Of a stretch of DNA of 64,000 nucleotides, positions 23,650-64,000 are shown piece by piece. The translations under genes were made by a program, and so were the position numbers. Where the stretch lies: assembly GCA_028023455.1 (NCBI GenBank), contig JAQFVV010006197.1:13081254-13145253 (forward strand). The letters are read 5' to 3'. The DNA comes from Epiperipatus broadwayi (Eukaryota; Onychophora; Udeonychophora; Euonychophora; Peripatidae). Numbering within the stretch: the first letter of the stretch is position 1; each line of letters begins with the position of its first letter. The notes below the pieces were generated by a model, which was given only the letters and a program-made list of their open reading frames with translations, was not told the origin of the DNA and searched no databases.

Positions 23650-24015
23650 TTACAGATTCAGTCTGTATTCTGCCCATTTCTCTTCTGTATATTTAAATTT
23701 GTTTTAGGGTCCAACGTAAGAAGGATCAGAATGACTTATGGTCAACATGGATATGATAAAATTGGAAAACTAGGGCTTTGAGCATGCCATCATCAGATTT
23801 TCAATGATTGTGATCTTAATATAAACCAAGCGTTGATTATATATATGTGTGGGAGATGATGATCCAGACCAAATGATGAGTGCTGGTTCAGCATGAAATA
23901 TGCATATTGGAGATTATTTATCTTTTTCACATTTAAGATACAATGGATTACTGAAGGCAGTTTCATAGCCTGGGTTCAAATCCCCTCTAATTACATCTAA
24001 CAAGTATATATACTG
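23650..24015 (+). repeat. Hammerhead/tRNA-like repeat unit R4
   Basis: Nearly full unit on the plus strand: TTCAGTCTGTATTCTGCCCA body start, hammerhead region at 23869-23910 (CCAA, ATGATGA, GTGCTG-GTT-CAGCAT, GAAA, TATGCATA, TTGG), then tRNA-like sequence with B box GGTTCAAATCCCC at 23973-23985. The essential C3 of CTGATGA is changed to A, so the ribozyme is probably dead. Confidence 0.7.
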
Positions 24016-25237
24016 TACTTATATTTAAATAAAAAAAATTTCAGTATATACATTATAAATCATGTTTTAGCTTTCTCAATTTGATATAAATTAGAGCAGC
24101 TGTCTAATCTAGCATCACTTTTAATAATAATCAGTGATTACTAAAAGGTAGTGCTATTAAATCCCCTTTCCTAGACTGTTTTCAGATTTTTGAAACCAAT
24201 GTAGTTATAATATTGATAAACATTTGATAATCACTGATTAATTCAAGTTTTTTGAAAATAGTGCTAGAGTAGGAAGCTACTTTTGTCAATATTGTATAAA
24301 CAAATAATCAAGTGATATTATTTGGTACATATATTCCTCCCCAGGGAAAAAAAATGCCTGCAGTTAGAAATGTGTAGAATTTTTACTAAAAATATATAAT
24401 TACTGACCTTGGATTAGATCTATGTAACTTTATAAGCAAGTTAACTTCAGTTAAAAACTATAGAGTTTAAGACTTTTATCTTGATAGTATATAAGGAGTT
24501 ACTTCTTAAAGGTAATTCCTGGATGAATAACTTCATTGGTTCCAATTTTGACTCGCATGCTATTATTGATTAAAAAGCAAAAGCCAGAAATTGTTCTGGT
24601 GATTTAATTGTATTGATGACTCAAGTTTACTAATAATAGTGCTAGAATAGAAATATAGTTATTCACATAAATATTTGGAGCAATTATTCAATTTTCTGAA
24701 ATTTTTTCCCAAGATTTAATTGAAATTTTCTGATATCTGCTTTGGTTTGATTGCTTTCTTTTAAATCTGTATTGTTTCTTTTCTCACAATCAAAAAAATA
24801 AATAAACAGTAAAAGATAAATTCATTTTATGTATTTTTGTCATCTAATGTAAACCTGACTAATCAATAGCCATTAGATGTAGTGTCATATCCAAATAATT
24901 TTTTGATAATTGATCTTTTTCAATGAATAATACTAAATTTGAACCCTCATATCTTTCTATTATACTTATTTTGAGTGGAAGCTATCTTGCTTATATAATT
25001 ACAGAGGTGTGACCCTAGTCTAACAACTATTTATGTGAAAGTGTAGCACTTCTTATTGATGAAGACTATCGGCAATGTGGCTTATTGTTATGTGATAAGA
25101 ATAGAGTAAATAGAATGAATTTATTACTCCTTGATGCAGATGTTGAATGTAAGCAGAGAAAGTCATAAGATATTTTGTCTGATATATATACTAAAATATA
25201 AAAGTTAAACCAAGAAATTATTAGTTTTTTTAAATAA
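24016..25237. other. AT-rich DNA downstream of POLR1B, no gene seen
   Basis: Contains a diverged internal repeat (AATAGTGCTAGA-type motifs near 24260 and 24640). No coding or RNA gene is supported. Confidence 0.4.
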
Positions 25238-25243
25238 TTTATT
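25238..25243 (-). promoter_or_regulatory. Candidate POLR1B polyadenylation signal AATAAA
   Basis: An AATAAA hexamer on the minus strand lies about 31 bases downstream of the POLR1B stop codon. In such AT-rich DNA the hexamer is common by chance, so position is the main support. Confidence 0.4.
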
Positions 25244-25273
25244 ATATTATTTACAATTTATACAATATTATTT

Positions 25274-55320
<30,047 letters not shown>

Positions 55321-55958
55321 CTCTAAAGTAATAATAATAAATAAATCATATTTTTATAAAATGAATGAAGTGGGTAATATATATATAAAATATAATAAAT
55401 TTAATAAATAGCAATATTGCAAATATAGAAGATTCCAGCTAATTTAGTCATCATTGTCATTTGTTAACCATAATGTTATAGTTAGTAATAAGTGTGATTA
55501 AATCATCAGAAAATATGGATTTTACAAAATTTATGTATATAAAATTATCAAATAAAATTATTTATATATACACCTGGCTCGCATTTTGTGTGGATTTTTT
55601 TAATGCAATTTTGAAGTTATGCGATTCATGTTTCTTCTTAATATCTTTTTATGCAATTTTCTTTTATGCAATAAAGAAGTTCATATTTCACTTAAAATCA
55701 GGATTTCCCCATTTTATATACACGCATTAAATTTTACATACTTTAAATGACTGTTGGGAAAAGATTTTCCATAGAAGATTTAGAAAAGATAATAAAACAG
55801 AAGTGGAACCTGTTTGTTTCACATCAAAAATGATTCAAGAAAGTCTTCAACTTTCTAATCAATTGGAAAATCATTTTCTTTTTTAATGATACGAATTATG
55901 AACGAGCTCTTAAATTCCAACAAGAGCTAAATAGTTGTATGTCGGTGTTATATATATG

Positions 55959-56375
55959 TTTATATTTTCTTTTATACACATATATACATGGAGAAACTTT
56001 TAGACAGAAAAAAGTTACAAATAAAAATATTTAAGAACTTTTAATTTCTTCTTAAAAAGAATGTATCTTTAAAATGTGTATGTTTATATTTTCTTTTACA
56101 GACATATATACATGGAGAAACTTTTAGACAGAAAAAAGTTACAAGTAAAAATATTTAAGAACTTTTAATTTCTACTTAAAAAGAATGTATCTTTAAAATG
56201 CGTATGCTTATATTTTTTTTTACACACATATATACATGGAGAAACTTTTAGACAGAAAAAAATTACAAGTAAAAATATTTAAGAACTTTTAAAAGTAAAT
56301 TAAAAGTTTTTAAATATTTTTACTTGTAACTTTTTTCTGTCTAAAAGTTTCTCCATGTATATATGTGTGTAAAAG
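55959..56375. repeat. Three tandem 124-bp units plus an inverted copy
   Basis: ATACATGGAGAAACTTTTAG recurs at a spacing of 124 bases (unit anchors at 55987, 56111 and 56235). The third unit (about 56217-56290) is followed by its inverted copy (about 56301-56374), ending CTCCATGTATATATGTGTGT. The result is a strong hairpin at the end of a tandem array, as in rolling-circle or foldback element debris. Confidence 0.8.
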
Positions 56376-56379
56376 AAAA

Positions 56380-57533
56380 TTTAACCATTAGTCATTATTA
56401 AAACATTCGTGAAATTGTGTTAAATATATAGTTGCACTCGTGGAATTGCATTGTCTAACAGTTAGATATAGTAGTCTGGATATCGCGAGCTTCAAAAACA
56501 ATTAGTAAAACCATAGTCTCAAAGTATAATTATCGATTATATAGTCAACAAAAAACCATCAACACAACATGAGATTGAAGTTGGCGCTAATTGTATTTCC
56601 TCTTGCGATGAATCTGATTTCTTACCAGTTCACAAACGAACTGCATATTGTCAAATAGCGATAATGATTAAAATATGTATGAAAAAATGTAAAATAAATT
56701 ACACATAAAAACATATTGTTTTGAATAAAATTAAATAGTTAATAAAAAAGTAAAAAAAGTTTGTCTTGTATCAATTTTTTCCAAATATTTGAAATTTTTT
56801 ATTAGTCATACCTATTTTCTTTTTTTTTTTATGAGAATTTAAAAGTAATTTTACCTTGTTATTTTGAATTTATGCGATTTCTGAAAATTATGGGAATGCA
56901 TCCCACATTTTTCAAGGTAAGGTAAGTCTATTTTTGTATGACTTTTTTAATGCGGGTTTTCTGTAGAACCTATCTACTGCATAAAAAGAGACCCAGATAT
57001 ATTTGTAAATATACATACACAAGTATTTCACTTTATCTATGACACAAGTAAAAACAATAAAAATATAATTTCTATCACAGCATAATGAATCTTTAAATAT
57101 TGAAATATTAATAAAAAAATAGGAGGCTATCACAGATCATAATTCAGTTAGTCTTAGTATTTGATTATTTAGTTAATTTCATCTGATTTTAATCCAAAAA
57201 CTTATTGTAAAACATTAAGTTCTCTGCCAAATTCAGTAATCAAAACAATAACATTCTTAATTCTAACCATAATGGCTGTCATTCTTTTATATGTTGTTAA
57301 ATTTTAATAATATTTTGATAATATATAACATAAATAAACAACAACAAAAGAAGATCACTTAATAATTAAATTTGATATGATTTAAATTAATATATGTAAA
57401 TTCTTCAAGTAGGTAAATTCTATTACCCATTAAAAGAGGCATAAAGGAAGAATATTTTGAAATGCATATTTTATTATAAGATTTAATTTCTAGATTAGTA
57501 TTGCCATTTTATTTACTATAAGTAAATAGTTTC
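56380..57533. other. Unassigned DNA with a less AT-rich patch
   Basis: A patch at about 56400-56650 has more CG-containing words (GATATCGCGAGCTTC, GTTGGCGCTAATTG) than the surroundings and a short frame CDESDFLPVHKRTAYCQIA. No splice context or family match supports a gene. The rest is AT-rich. Confidence 0.3.
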
Positions 57534-57647
57534 TTAAAACAGGCAAAACTCTCCATACAGTAGTGCCATTCATTGCCAACCAGAGTAATCAATGGATGCC
57601 AGAAGGCTTATGCATAAAATCCCTATCTAGTGCCTACTCATCCAATA

Positions 57648-57688
57648 TCCCCAGACTACTTTCTGGCTAGTGGCCTTCATCAGTGAGA
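57648..57688 (-). ncRNA. Hammerhead-type motif, minus orientation
   Basis: On the minus strand: TCTCA, CTGATGA, A, GGC-CACTA-GCC, A, GAAA, GTAGTC, TGGGG. It is the inverted counterpart of the motif at 57851, with U in the N7 position. Confidence 0.5.
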
Positions 57689-57850
57689 GCTTTGGATCTG
57701 AGAGCACTGCACCTAAATGGCCTTAGTCAGTGAGGAGCTTTGGATCTGAGAGCACTGCACCTAAATGGCCTTCGTCAGTGAGGAGCTTTGGATCTGAGAG
57801 CACTGCACCTAAATCTTAGGATCTAGGTGCAGTGCTCTCAGATACAAAGC

Positions 57851-57892
57851 TCCTCACTGACGAAGGCCACAAGCCAGAAAGTAGTCTGGGGA
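57851..57892 (+). ncRNA. Hammerhead-type ribozyme motif, GUC cleavage triplet
   Basis: TCCTCA, CTGACGA, A, GGC-CACAA-GCC, A, GAAA, GTA, GTC, TGGGGA. TCCTCA pairs with TGGGGA over 6 bp (one G-U) as stem I. GUC is the classical cleavage triplet, and A15.1-U16.1 is possible. Stem II is weak (3 bp plus an A-A mismatch). The inner pair of stem III is G-G where C-G is expected, so activity may be lost. Confidence 0.55.
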
Positions 57893-57951
57893 TATTGGAT
57901 GAGTAGGCACTAGATAGCGCAAGATCTGGGTGCAGTGCTGTCAGATCCAAA

Positions 57952-57992
57952 ACTCCTACTGACGAAGACCATAAGCGAGAAAATAGTCTAGG
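57952..57992 (+). ncRNA. Hammerhead-type motif, variant
   Basis: TCCTA, CTGACGA, AGACCATAAGCGA, GAAA, ATAGTC, TAGGA. TCCTA pairs with TAGGA as stem I, showing compensating change relative to TCCTCA/TGGGGA. Stem II is poor. Confidence 0.45.
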
Positions 57993-58112
57993 ATATTGGA
58001 TGAATAGGCACTAGATAGGGATTTTATGCACAAGCCTTCTGGCATCCATTGATTACCTAGTTGGCACTGAGAGGCACTACTGTATCTAGGTGCAGTGCTC
58101 TCAGATCCAAAG

Positions 58113-58156
58113 CTCCTCACTGATGAAGGCCACAAGCCATAAAGTAATCTGGAGAT
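58113..58156 (+). ncRNA. Hammerhead-type motif, decayed
   Basis: TCCTCA, CTGATGA, AGGCCACAAGCCA, then TAAA in place of GAAA, GTAATC, TGGAGA. Loss of G12 and change of the cleavage triplet make this copy probably inactive. Confidence 0.4.
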
Positions 58157-58269
58157 ATTGGATGAGTAGGCACTAGGTAGGGATTTTATGCACAAGCCCT
58201 CTGGCATCCATTGATTACTCTGATTGGCATTGAGTGGCACTACTATATGGAGAGTTTTGCCTGTTTTAA

Positions 58270-58960
58270 TAACAGTAATGTGCTAGCATAAGAAATGGTG
58301 ATCATGTAATAAATAGTTTCTTCACTTTAACAAACATATAAAAATTGAAGCGTCAACTACTATGAACTGTGCAATATTATTAGTTACCATTAAATCATTA
58401 TTGACTACAGGAGATCAATCTTACAATGATATTTCTGCTTTTTTATATATAAAATTTTCAATATACTAAACAGAAATAGTTTATATTTGTTTTCTCTTGT
58501 GCAGCTTGAAATGATATTTTATTGTTGATATAACTGTAGGTATTTGTATAATTCATTTGCTAATAATTTCTGGAAAAGACAAATCATACAGAAGACTAAA
58601 TATAACAGGATAATATTTAAGAGACACAACAATTAAATAATATTATTATGATAGCAGTAGCTATTCATATTTTAATCATATATGCTATGAATAAAAAGCT
58701 CATTTTTGTAGCTCTTAATTAGTTTTTTTTAAAAAAAAAATCAGAATATATTCAAAAGTGTAGATACTAATTTCTACTAGGTATCATCTTTTTAGCACAA
58801 AATAATGTATTTTCTCAAATATATATCTTTAATATTATCAAAGCAACACTATTCTATGTCAACATTTAAATGAAATAAATGCATCTTGAATTATTTAGCG
58901 GATTTATTTTATCAGTGAATCTAAATGGTTAAAATATATCTGTTGTTTAATGCATTCTCA
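58270..58960. other. AT-rich spacer, nothing recognised
   Basis: No coding, repeat or RNA feature supported. Confidence 0.5.
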
Positions 58961-58965
58961 GTATA

Positions 58966-59775
58966 TGATGTGATGTATTTGGCTTCTCCTTAAACGAAGT
59001 TAAGAATATCTCAGCAATTATGCCCAGATAAACCTGTTAGCCATTTTATTCTCCATTCCCCATTCTTAAGTCTTCCCATATTCTGCCCCATCCCATTTCC
59101 ACAACATAATCTTTGTCAACTCTATGGCCTTTATATCTAAATCCCCCTTTAACTCTTCGCAAACCCAACACAAAAACTAATAACTCACTTTCTGTATAGT
59201 CTCTTTGTTCATGTCTATTCTCCCATAACTTCATTATCTGTACCCTTTCTGCTTTCAAGCATTTACATTCAATCAAGAGGTGCCTAATATTTTCTATACC
59301 TTCCTTACACAATTTGCACACTAAATTATCCATTGTTTTCCATTTACATGTATATTCTCTTGCTGCTAAAGATCCCGTTCGAGCCTTAAATAATAAAATA
59401 CTTTCCTTACTATTATCATAAATTAACTCACATCCAATATTCCGTTTACTTCTATATATATTTAAACTCTTCTTACCCTCCATACTAGTTCTCCATCTCT
59501 CCAACTCCCTATTTTTTATTAATGCTTCTATTCTTTTATCCCATTCCTTACCACTATAATACTCAACAATCCTCTAAACACAATCATCCCACCTTTTATG
59601 CAAGTATACTGATATAAATTCTTTATCCAAATCTTTCACATAACGCATTACCTTTCTCACCATCTTGTTACCTGCCCTTTACTCATAACCCAATTGAACA
59701 CTATTTTTGCTATTCTTTTACTATCCATAAACTGCAACCTACCAAACATTTTCATTTTACTTTTTGCATCTCTCA
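58966..59775 (-). mobile_element. LINE copy E (same family as the 3.2-8.0 kb array)
   Basis: 3' end at 58966 with ATGATGTGATG tail, then minus-strand coding for the C-terminal part: MEGKKSLNIYRSKRNIGCEL, RTGSLAAREYTCKWK and CKLCKEGIENIRHLLIECK. The 152-codon frame (59046-59504) is one of the less damaged copies. The upper end stops within QFMDSKRIAKIVF-type sequence at about 59775, directly before the tail of copy F. Confidence 0.87.
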
Positions 59776-59780
59776 GAATG

Positions 59781-60345
59781 AGATGTGATGTATTATGGCT
59801 TCTCCTTAAACGAAGTCAAGAATATCTCAGCAATTATGCCAGATAAACCTGTCAGCCACTTTATTTTACATTCCCCACTCTAAATTTACCCATAATCTGC
59901 TCTATCCCATTTCCACAACATAATCTTTGTCCACTCCATAACCTTTATATCTAAATCCCCCTTATCTTTTCCCAAACCCAGCAAAAAAACCAATAATTCA
60001 CTTTCTGTATAATCACTCTTTTCATATTTATTTTTCCACAACTTCATTATATGTACCTTTTCTGTTTTCAAACGTTTACATTCAATTAACAAATGCCTAA
60101 TATTTTCAATTCCTTCCTTACATAATTTACAAAATAAATCACCCATATTTTTCCATTTACATGTATATTCTTTTGTAGCTAAAGATCCCATTCGAGCCTT
60201 AAACAATAAACTACTTTCCTTACTATTATCATATATTAACTCACACCTAATATTCTGTTTATTTCTATATATATTTAAACTCTTTTTACTCTCCATAATA
60301 TTTCTCCATCTCTCTAACTTCCTAGTCTTTAATAATAAATTTATT
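59781..60345 (-). mobile_element. LINE copy F, head to tail with copy E
   Basis: 3' tail at 59781 (AGATGTGATGTATTATGGCT), coding for MESKKSLNIYRNKQNIRCEL, RMGSLATKEYTCKWK and CKLCKEGIENIRHLLIECK on the minus strand. More similar to copies B and D (KSLNIYRNKQNIR) than to C and E, so at least two subfamilies exist. 5'-truncated at about 60345. Confidence 0.87.
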
Positions 60346-60639
60346 ACTATCAGAACTATCAGTATATGCGAGTGGCGTCCTCTTCTGATGAATTAATATG
60401 AAATCCATTTTGTTCATTTTTAAAGTTTCTACACCTTTATTTTTTTTTACTAGATAAATGTATTCAGTTAAACAAATTAACACTGTATTTATTATTTTTA
60501 AAACTATCTATTATTTTCTTTCTGTGCATACTATTCAGCTAACAATAACTATAAACCAATTTACAGAGTAATATTTTTAATGATTAATGGAATTGACTAC
60601 AAACCAACTGCCTGAAAATAATAATAAATTTTATCTGGC

Positions 60640-60700
60640 CAGGATTTAAATTTGGGTCATGAGCATGACAAGCAATACACTACCACTGCATTAAGAGATT
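60640..60700 (-). repeat. tRNA-like (tRNA-Asp-like) relic
   Basis: On the minus strand: TAATGCAGTGGTAGTGTATT, GCTTGTCATGC (anticodon-loop-like GTC) and a B-box-like AATTTAAATCC. It resembles a decayed tRNA-Asp or a SINE derived from one; the acceptor stem is not complementary, so it is not a functional tRNA. Confidence 0.4.
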
Positions 60701-61049
60701 CTTCATATGAAATAATGTTATAAGAATTAGATTTATAAAACAAAATTATTTATTAATAATTTTAAAAGATTAAACAAGAATGTATGATAAAGAGTTCAAA
60801 ATAATAGAAAATTTATGTTTCTGAATAAAAATAATGCAAACCTAGACTTTAAAAGAAAGGCAATTAGTAACTAATATGTGATGCAATGGAAAGTAGCTAC
60901 TCCTAATTCAAAGTCACCTTTAACAGGTGTTAGCTATGATTAATCCATATAGATGGCATTTACTTATTTCCATTATACTATTTCATTTTTCAAAAAACCT
61001 CTTAAAAATTCATCATGCAAAAAAAAAAAAAAATCATTTAACTGTTAAA

Positions 61050-61750
61050 ATCCGATAGAAAATATTTAATATTTTCTATCCCACACCTATATAAAATTTT
61101 TTCTTATTTTTCTAGTCCTCCTGTTTTTGTGTAAATTAATAATACACTTTCTCTACTGCTATATATCACCAGCTAATGTATGTGATGTGCTACAAAGAAA
61201 ATACTTACTCTTAGATAGATCAGAAATACATACCAAGAAACTCAAATTATACACTACAGTAAACTCATCTACTTATTCTCTATTACCATCTCCAAGCACT
61301 GACTCATTTCTCTTTCCTCTTTCATTCTATATTAATAAAAGTTATTTCATTAGTTTCAATATTCTATCTCCATATTTTGCATTTTTGTCATAAGAATTTT
61401 AACAAAAATACAAAACAAAACAAAAATCTGTTACATTCCTTTTACGTTTTCCCCACTCTTTGTAAAGTTTATCCTGATCTTCTACAACAACCCACACTTC
61501 AAAATTAAATATTCTATATTCTTTGTCTGATCTCTACATTTATCACACCAAAAATCCAAATTCTTTTCTATTTTTGCTTACTTTCCAAAACTCTGCTGTT
61601 ACACCAAAAAACAATAAGATTCTTCTAGTGATATAAACTGTAAACTATTTTTTCTATTCATATTCAATTTTCATAACTATACTATTTTTTTCTCTAATCA
61701 AGTTATATATTCTCTTTTTTCACAACTCATAATTACCTACCTGTGACAAA
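61050..61750 (-). pseudogene. LINE C-terminal remnant
   Basis: Near 61440-61565 the minus strand gives WCDKCRDQTKNIEYLILKCG and, after a stop, KIRINFTKSGENVK. The C-x2-C...C layout parallels the CKLCKEGIENIRHLLIECK block of the array LINE, but the sequence is clearly a different family. Decayed. Confidence 0.45.
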
Positions 61751-61889
61751 CTTTTTATACATTTATTCCATTTGTAATATAAATATTTATAAATTCCTCA
61801 ATCTATTAACTTTATATAATGTACTACCATAAACAAGTTAGTGTAAGTTTCTGGATAGGATTGTATAAAAAAAATAGACATTTTCTGTC

Positions 61890-64000
61890 ACCATGACCCA
61901 ACCATATAGGCAAGTGGGGGATGACATCTGGCAGTTTATGCACACTTACAACTTCACTCCTGATGATAATTAAATTGCAGCTGCCATAAAAATAATGTAT
62001 ACATTTGTAGAATATATTATATGCATTACTAGCTATAAATATAACAGAATAAATATATTATTAATGTAATTATAATCTCTTTATTTCAGTAAACAAATCA
62101 CAACAATTGCCAATGAGAATTAATAAAAGGTAAAAATGATGAATATAGGCTGTTTTGAGGAATTTGATACTTATGATTTTGGTAGGTTCACAGATAAAGC
62201 ACTTAGTGATAGATTTATCAGATGAGAAATAACTTATGTATCAAGTTGCTTATGAATGCAAAATCTAAACTGAATTGTTCTTATCTCAGGTAAATCTTTC
62301 TGAAAATAAGCAAACCAAGTCATACCACTGGCATGCAGCAATTCAGGAATTAAAACTACAAATCTATGACATAGTAATAAAAATAGATCACATTGTGAAG
62401 TAAAAATTTGCACTGGATAACATGTATTAGAAAGTGATATTGCTGATGTTGTGATCCAGAATATGTCCTTTCAGAAAAAAAAATTACCAATAGGCCATTT
62501 AGAAAAGAAATACTGAAAAAAAAAAAGGATCCATTATTGTATCAGGCAGGAGGAAAGCCACAAATGATAGGCAAAAAATAAAGAATTTCTAGGCAACTAG
62601 TATAAAATCATATTTTATTAACAGCTGTTTCTATACTTTTTACAAGAAAATGAAGTATCCTGCTATAACAAAGGCAAATAAAGTATTGTTGTTAAAATAA
62701 TCAAGCTACTACTTCTGTTATTGTAAATATAAATCACAATATAACAATATGTCTATTGTATAAAACAGAGAAATTGAAAAATAATACAAAAAATACTATT
62801 GCCAATTGCTTTCAACTTGTTTGAGTCCTTATCAAGGCTGTATAATACGTTATATTGCGATTTAGTATTGTTGTTAGTAAAATCATAATAAATGTATGCA
62901 GAAACAAGTTTAATAATTTATTCCTACTAATTTTAATTCAAGACTAAAGCAAACTCATAGATAAGGATTGATTTGAGGTATTAGGGTATGTTATCATAGT
63001 TATCAACTAGATAGAATATGTAACAAAATGGAAGGCAAAATTTCCTTAGGGTTTTGACATGAAAATGGGATGCTACAAAACATGAAGAAATACAGCCAAC
63101 CAGTTGCTGGGGCAAACTACTTCTGTTTGCACTGATAACTAAAATAGAGGAAGATTAGATTGCCCACAATAAAACTAATTTCTCAATTGAAATAGGCCAT
63201 CCTCATTGTTGCTAATAATACAAGTGAATGAAGAGAACAAAAAACAAAAAATAACAGAATTAGTAGGTAATAAAAATCTTAACTATAAAATTGTTGGGAG
63301 AATGGACTATCCAGAATCAATTATAAAAAATTTATAAAATGGATAAAGTCATGCAAATACTTCAAAAAGCATTCTAGGTTTGATGTATTAAACTTTCTTC
63401 AGTTAGATATTGTATCTTTTGGGGTTATGTTGTTATGTCCATTTAAGGCTGCAATCAAGACAGAGATTATTGTAAGATAGTAGTGTGGTGGTCAAATATC
63501 AACAAAGAAATTCAAAAGAACTCAAAGATGTTGGCAATGCCAATCCAGATAGAATAATGTCAGAAAAAAAATCAATAAATTCTTGGCTAATGATTAAAAA
63601 GCTGTGGTTACAAATTCATAGGATCATACCTATTCAAAGAAATTACAAAGAATCCCTCAACTCAAATTTTCCATGATTATGGAAGTCCTGAGAAAATTTT
63701 GGGCAACCCAAATGATATTTCAGGTGATTGTGTTTAACAAAGGAAACAGCCTTCACTGCTGTTCAATCAAAACATTTTTAAAAATCAAACAATATCAAAG
63801 ACATACTGTGACCTTCTTCTCATTCAGAAAACAATCAACAGGCTGAATGGATAGTTAAAAAAAACTATTGCTATGGAAACAAGCTGGAGAATTGATATTT
63901 AGTAAACCCCCATGTCTGCAATAAGCATAGTAAAATACCCACAGAATTATTTTAAGAAATACATAATCAAAACAAAGTTCACTCCAGAAAAGAAAAATAG
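61890..64000 (+). mobile_element. Decayed Gypsy-like LTR retrotransposon, continuing past the window
   Basis: Plus strand: MTQPYRQVGDDIWQFMHTYN near 61893 may be a Gag remnant. At about 63480-64000, read across three frames, come WWSNINKEIQKNSK, NSWLMIKKLWLQIHRI, a region like a VIVSDNGS..FTA..F..FL core (VIVFNKGNSLH and AVQSKHF in shifted frames) and a SHSE.N.QAEW.V stretch. This is the order of a Gypsy integrase. Many stops; not functional. The region 62000-63400 is probably the rest of pol but is too decayed to assign. Confidence 0.5.

Larger units (their letters stand above)
57534..58269. mobile_element. Foldback element with long inverted repeats and several hammerhead motifs
   Basis: Outer inverted repeats begin TTAAAACAGGCAAAACTCTC on both sides and continue for over 100 bases. 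Inside are repeated blocks with GGTGCAGTGCTCTCAGATCC, AAAGCTCCTCACTGACGAAG and GATATTGGATGAGTAGGCAC. The left part is in minus orientation (one full and two partial blocks); the right part has three plus-orientation blocks. Each full block contains a hammerhead-like motif. The structure resembles terminal repeats of Penelope-like elements or retrozymes; there is no credible coding region. Confidence 0.8.

Noticed and set aside
22150-24015. Functional tRNA genes
   Set aside because: A- and B-box-like sequences are present, but no complementary acceptor stem or complete cloverleaf can be drawn.
57956-58240. 94-codon minus frame with a repeated NQWMPEGLCIKSL motif
   Set aside because: It is created by inverted and tandem copies of the foldback element; the repeat carries ribozyme structure, not a conserved protein.
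60355-60410. Hammerhead-like CTTCTGATGAATTAATATGAAATCC stretch near 60383, described only in part: CTGATGA then GAAA 8 bases later
   Set aside because: The intervening 8 bases form no real stem II, and no stem I partner was found.
55321-64000. Upstream POLR1B exons
   Set aside because: I looked on the minus strand for sequence encoding the segment before GYDMED (NAIVAVISYTG-like) and found none; the exons probably lie outside the window.

Overview
This window is a strongly AT-rich piece of a eukaryotic (metazoan) nuclear genome. It has spliced exons, long introns, abundant decayed transposons, microsatellites and homopolymer runs. No bacterial-style operon, ribosome binding site, CRISPR array, intact tRNA or rRNA gene was seen. 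The organism cannot be named from the sequence. The mix of hAT, LINE, Penelope-like and hammerhead-ribozyme repeats fits an AT-rich invertebrate.

One host gene can be supported: the C-terminal third of POLR1B (RPA2/RPA135, second-largest subunit of RNA polymerase I), on the minus strand from 55320 down to the stop at 25274. Nine exons join in frame with GT-AG introns, running from the YDMED motif to the C-terminal zinc ribbon (about 383 residues). Introns range from 82 bases to about 8.9 kb. The N-terminal exons were not found and probably lie beyond 64000.

The rest is a transposon graveyard. From 592 to 3043 there is a hAT element with 8-bp target duplications. From 3251 to 8029 four 5'-truncated copies of one LINE lie head to tail, all minus strand, followed by a solo hAT end (to 8355). 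From 10.5 to 14.6 kb a Jockey/CR1-like LINE is interrupted by a roughly 2-kb palindrome built from a Penelope-like GIY-YIG element. From 14.7 to 19.1 kb there are remnants of a second LINE type and a second hAT element (16322-18755). From 22.1 to 24.0 kb four repeat units carry hammerhead ribozyme motifs beside tRNA-like promoter boxes. From 27.6 to 34.2 kb, inside the largest POLR1B intron, lie LINE, Penelope-like and LTR-like fragments. From 40.8 to 53.9 kb POLR1B introns hold SINE-like relics, a second copy of the LTR-like repeat and another LINE remnant. From 55.9 to 58.3 kb there are foldback repeats, one with hammerhead motifs. From 58.97 to 60.35 kb two more LINE copies lie head to tail, and 61-64 kb holds another LINE tail and a decayed Gypsy-like element.

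The most notable signal is the repeated occurrence of hammerhead ribozyme architecture in three or four unrelated-looking repeats. The best copy (22694-22735, minus) has all core positions and three stems, inside an approximately 416-bp tandem unit with Pol III-like A and B boxes. This resembles metazoan retrozymes or hammerhead SINEs.
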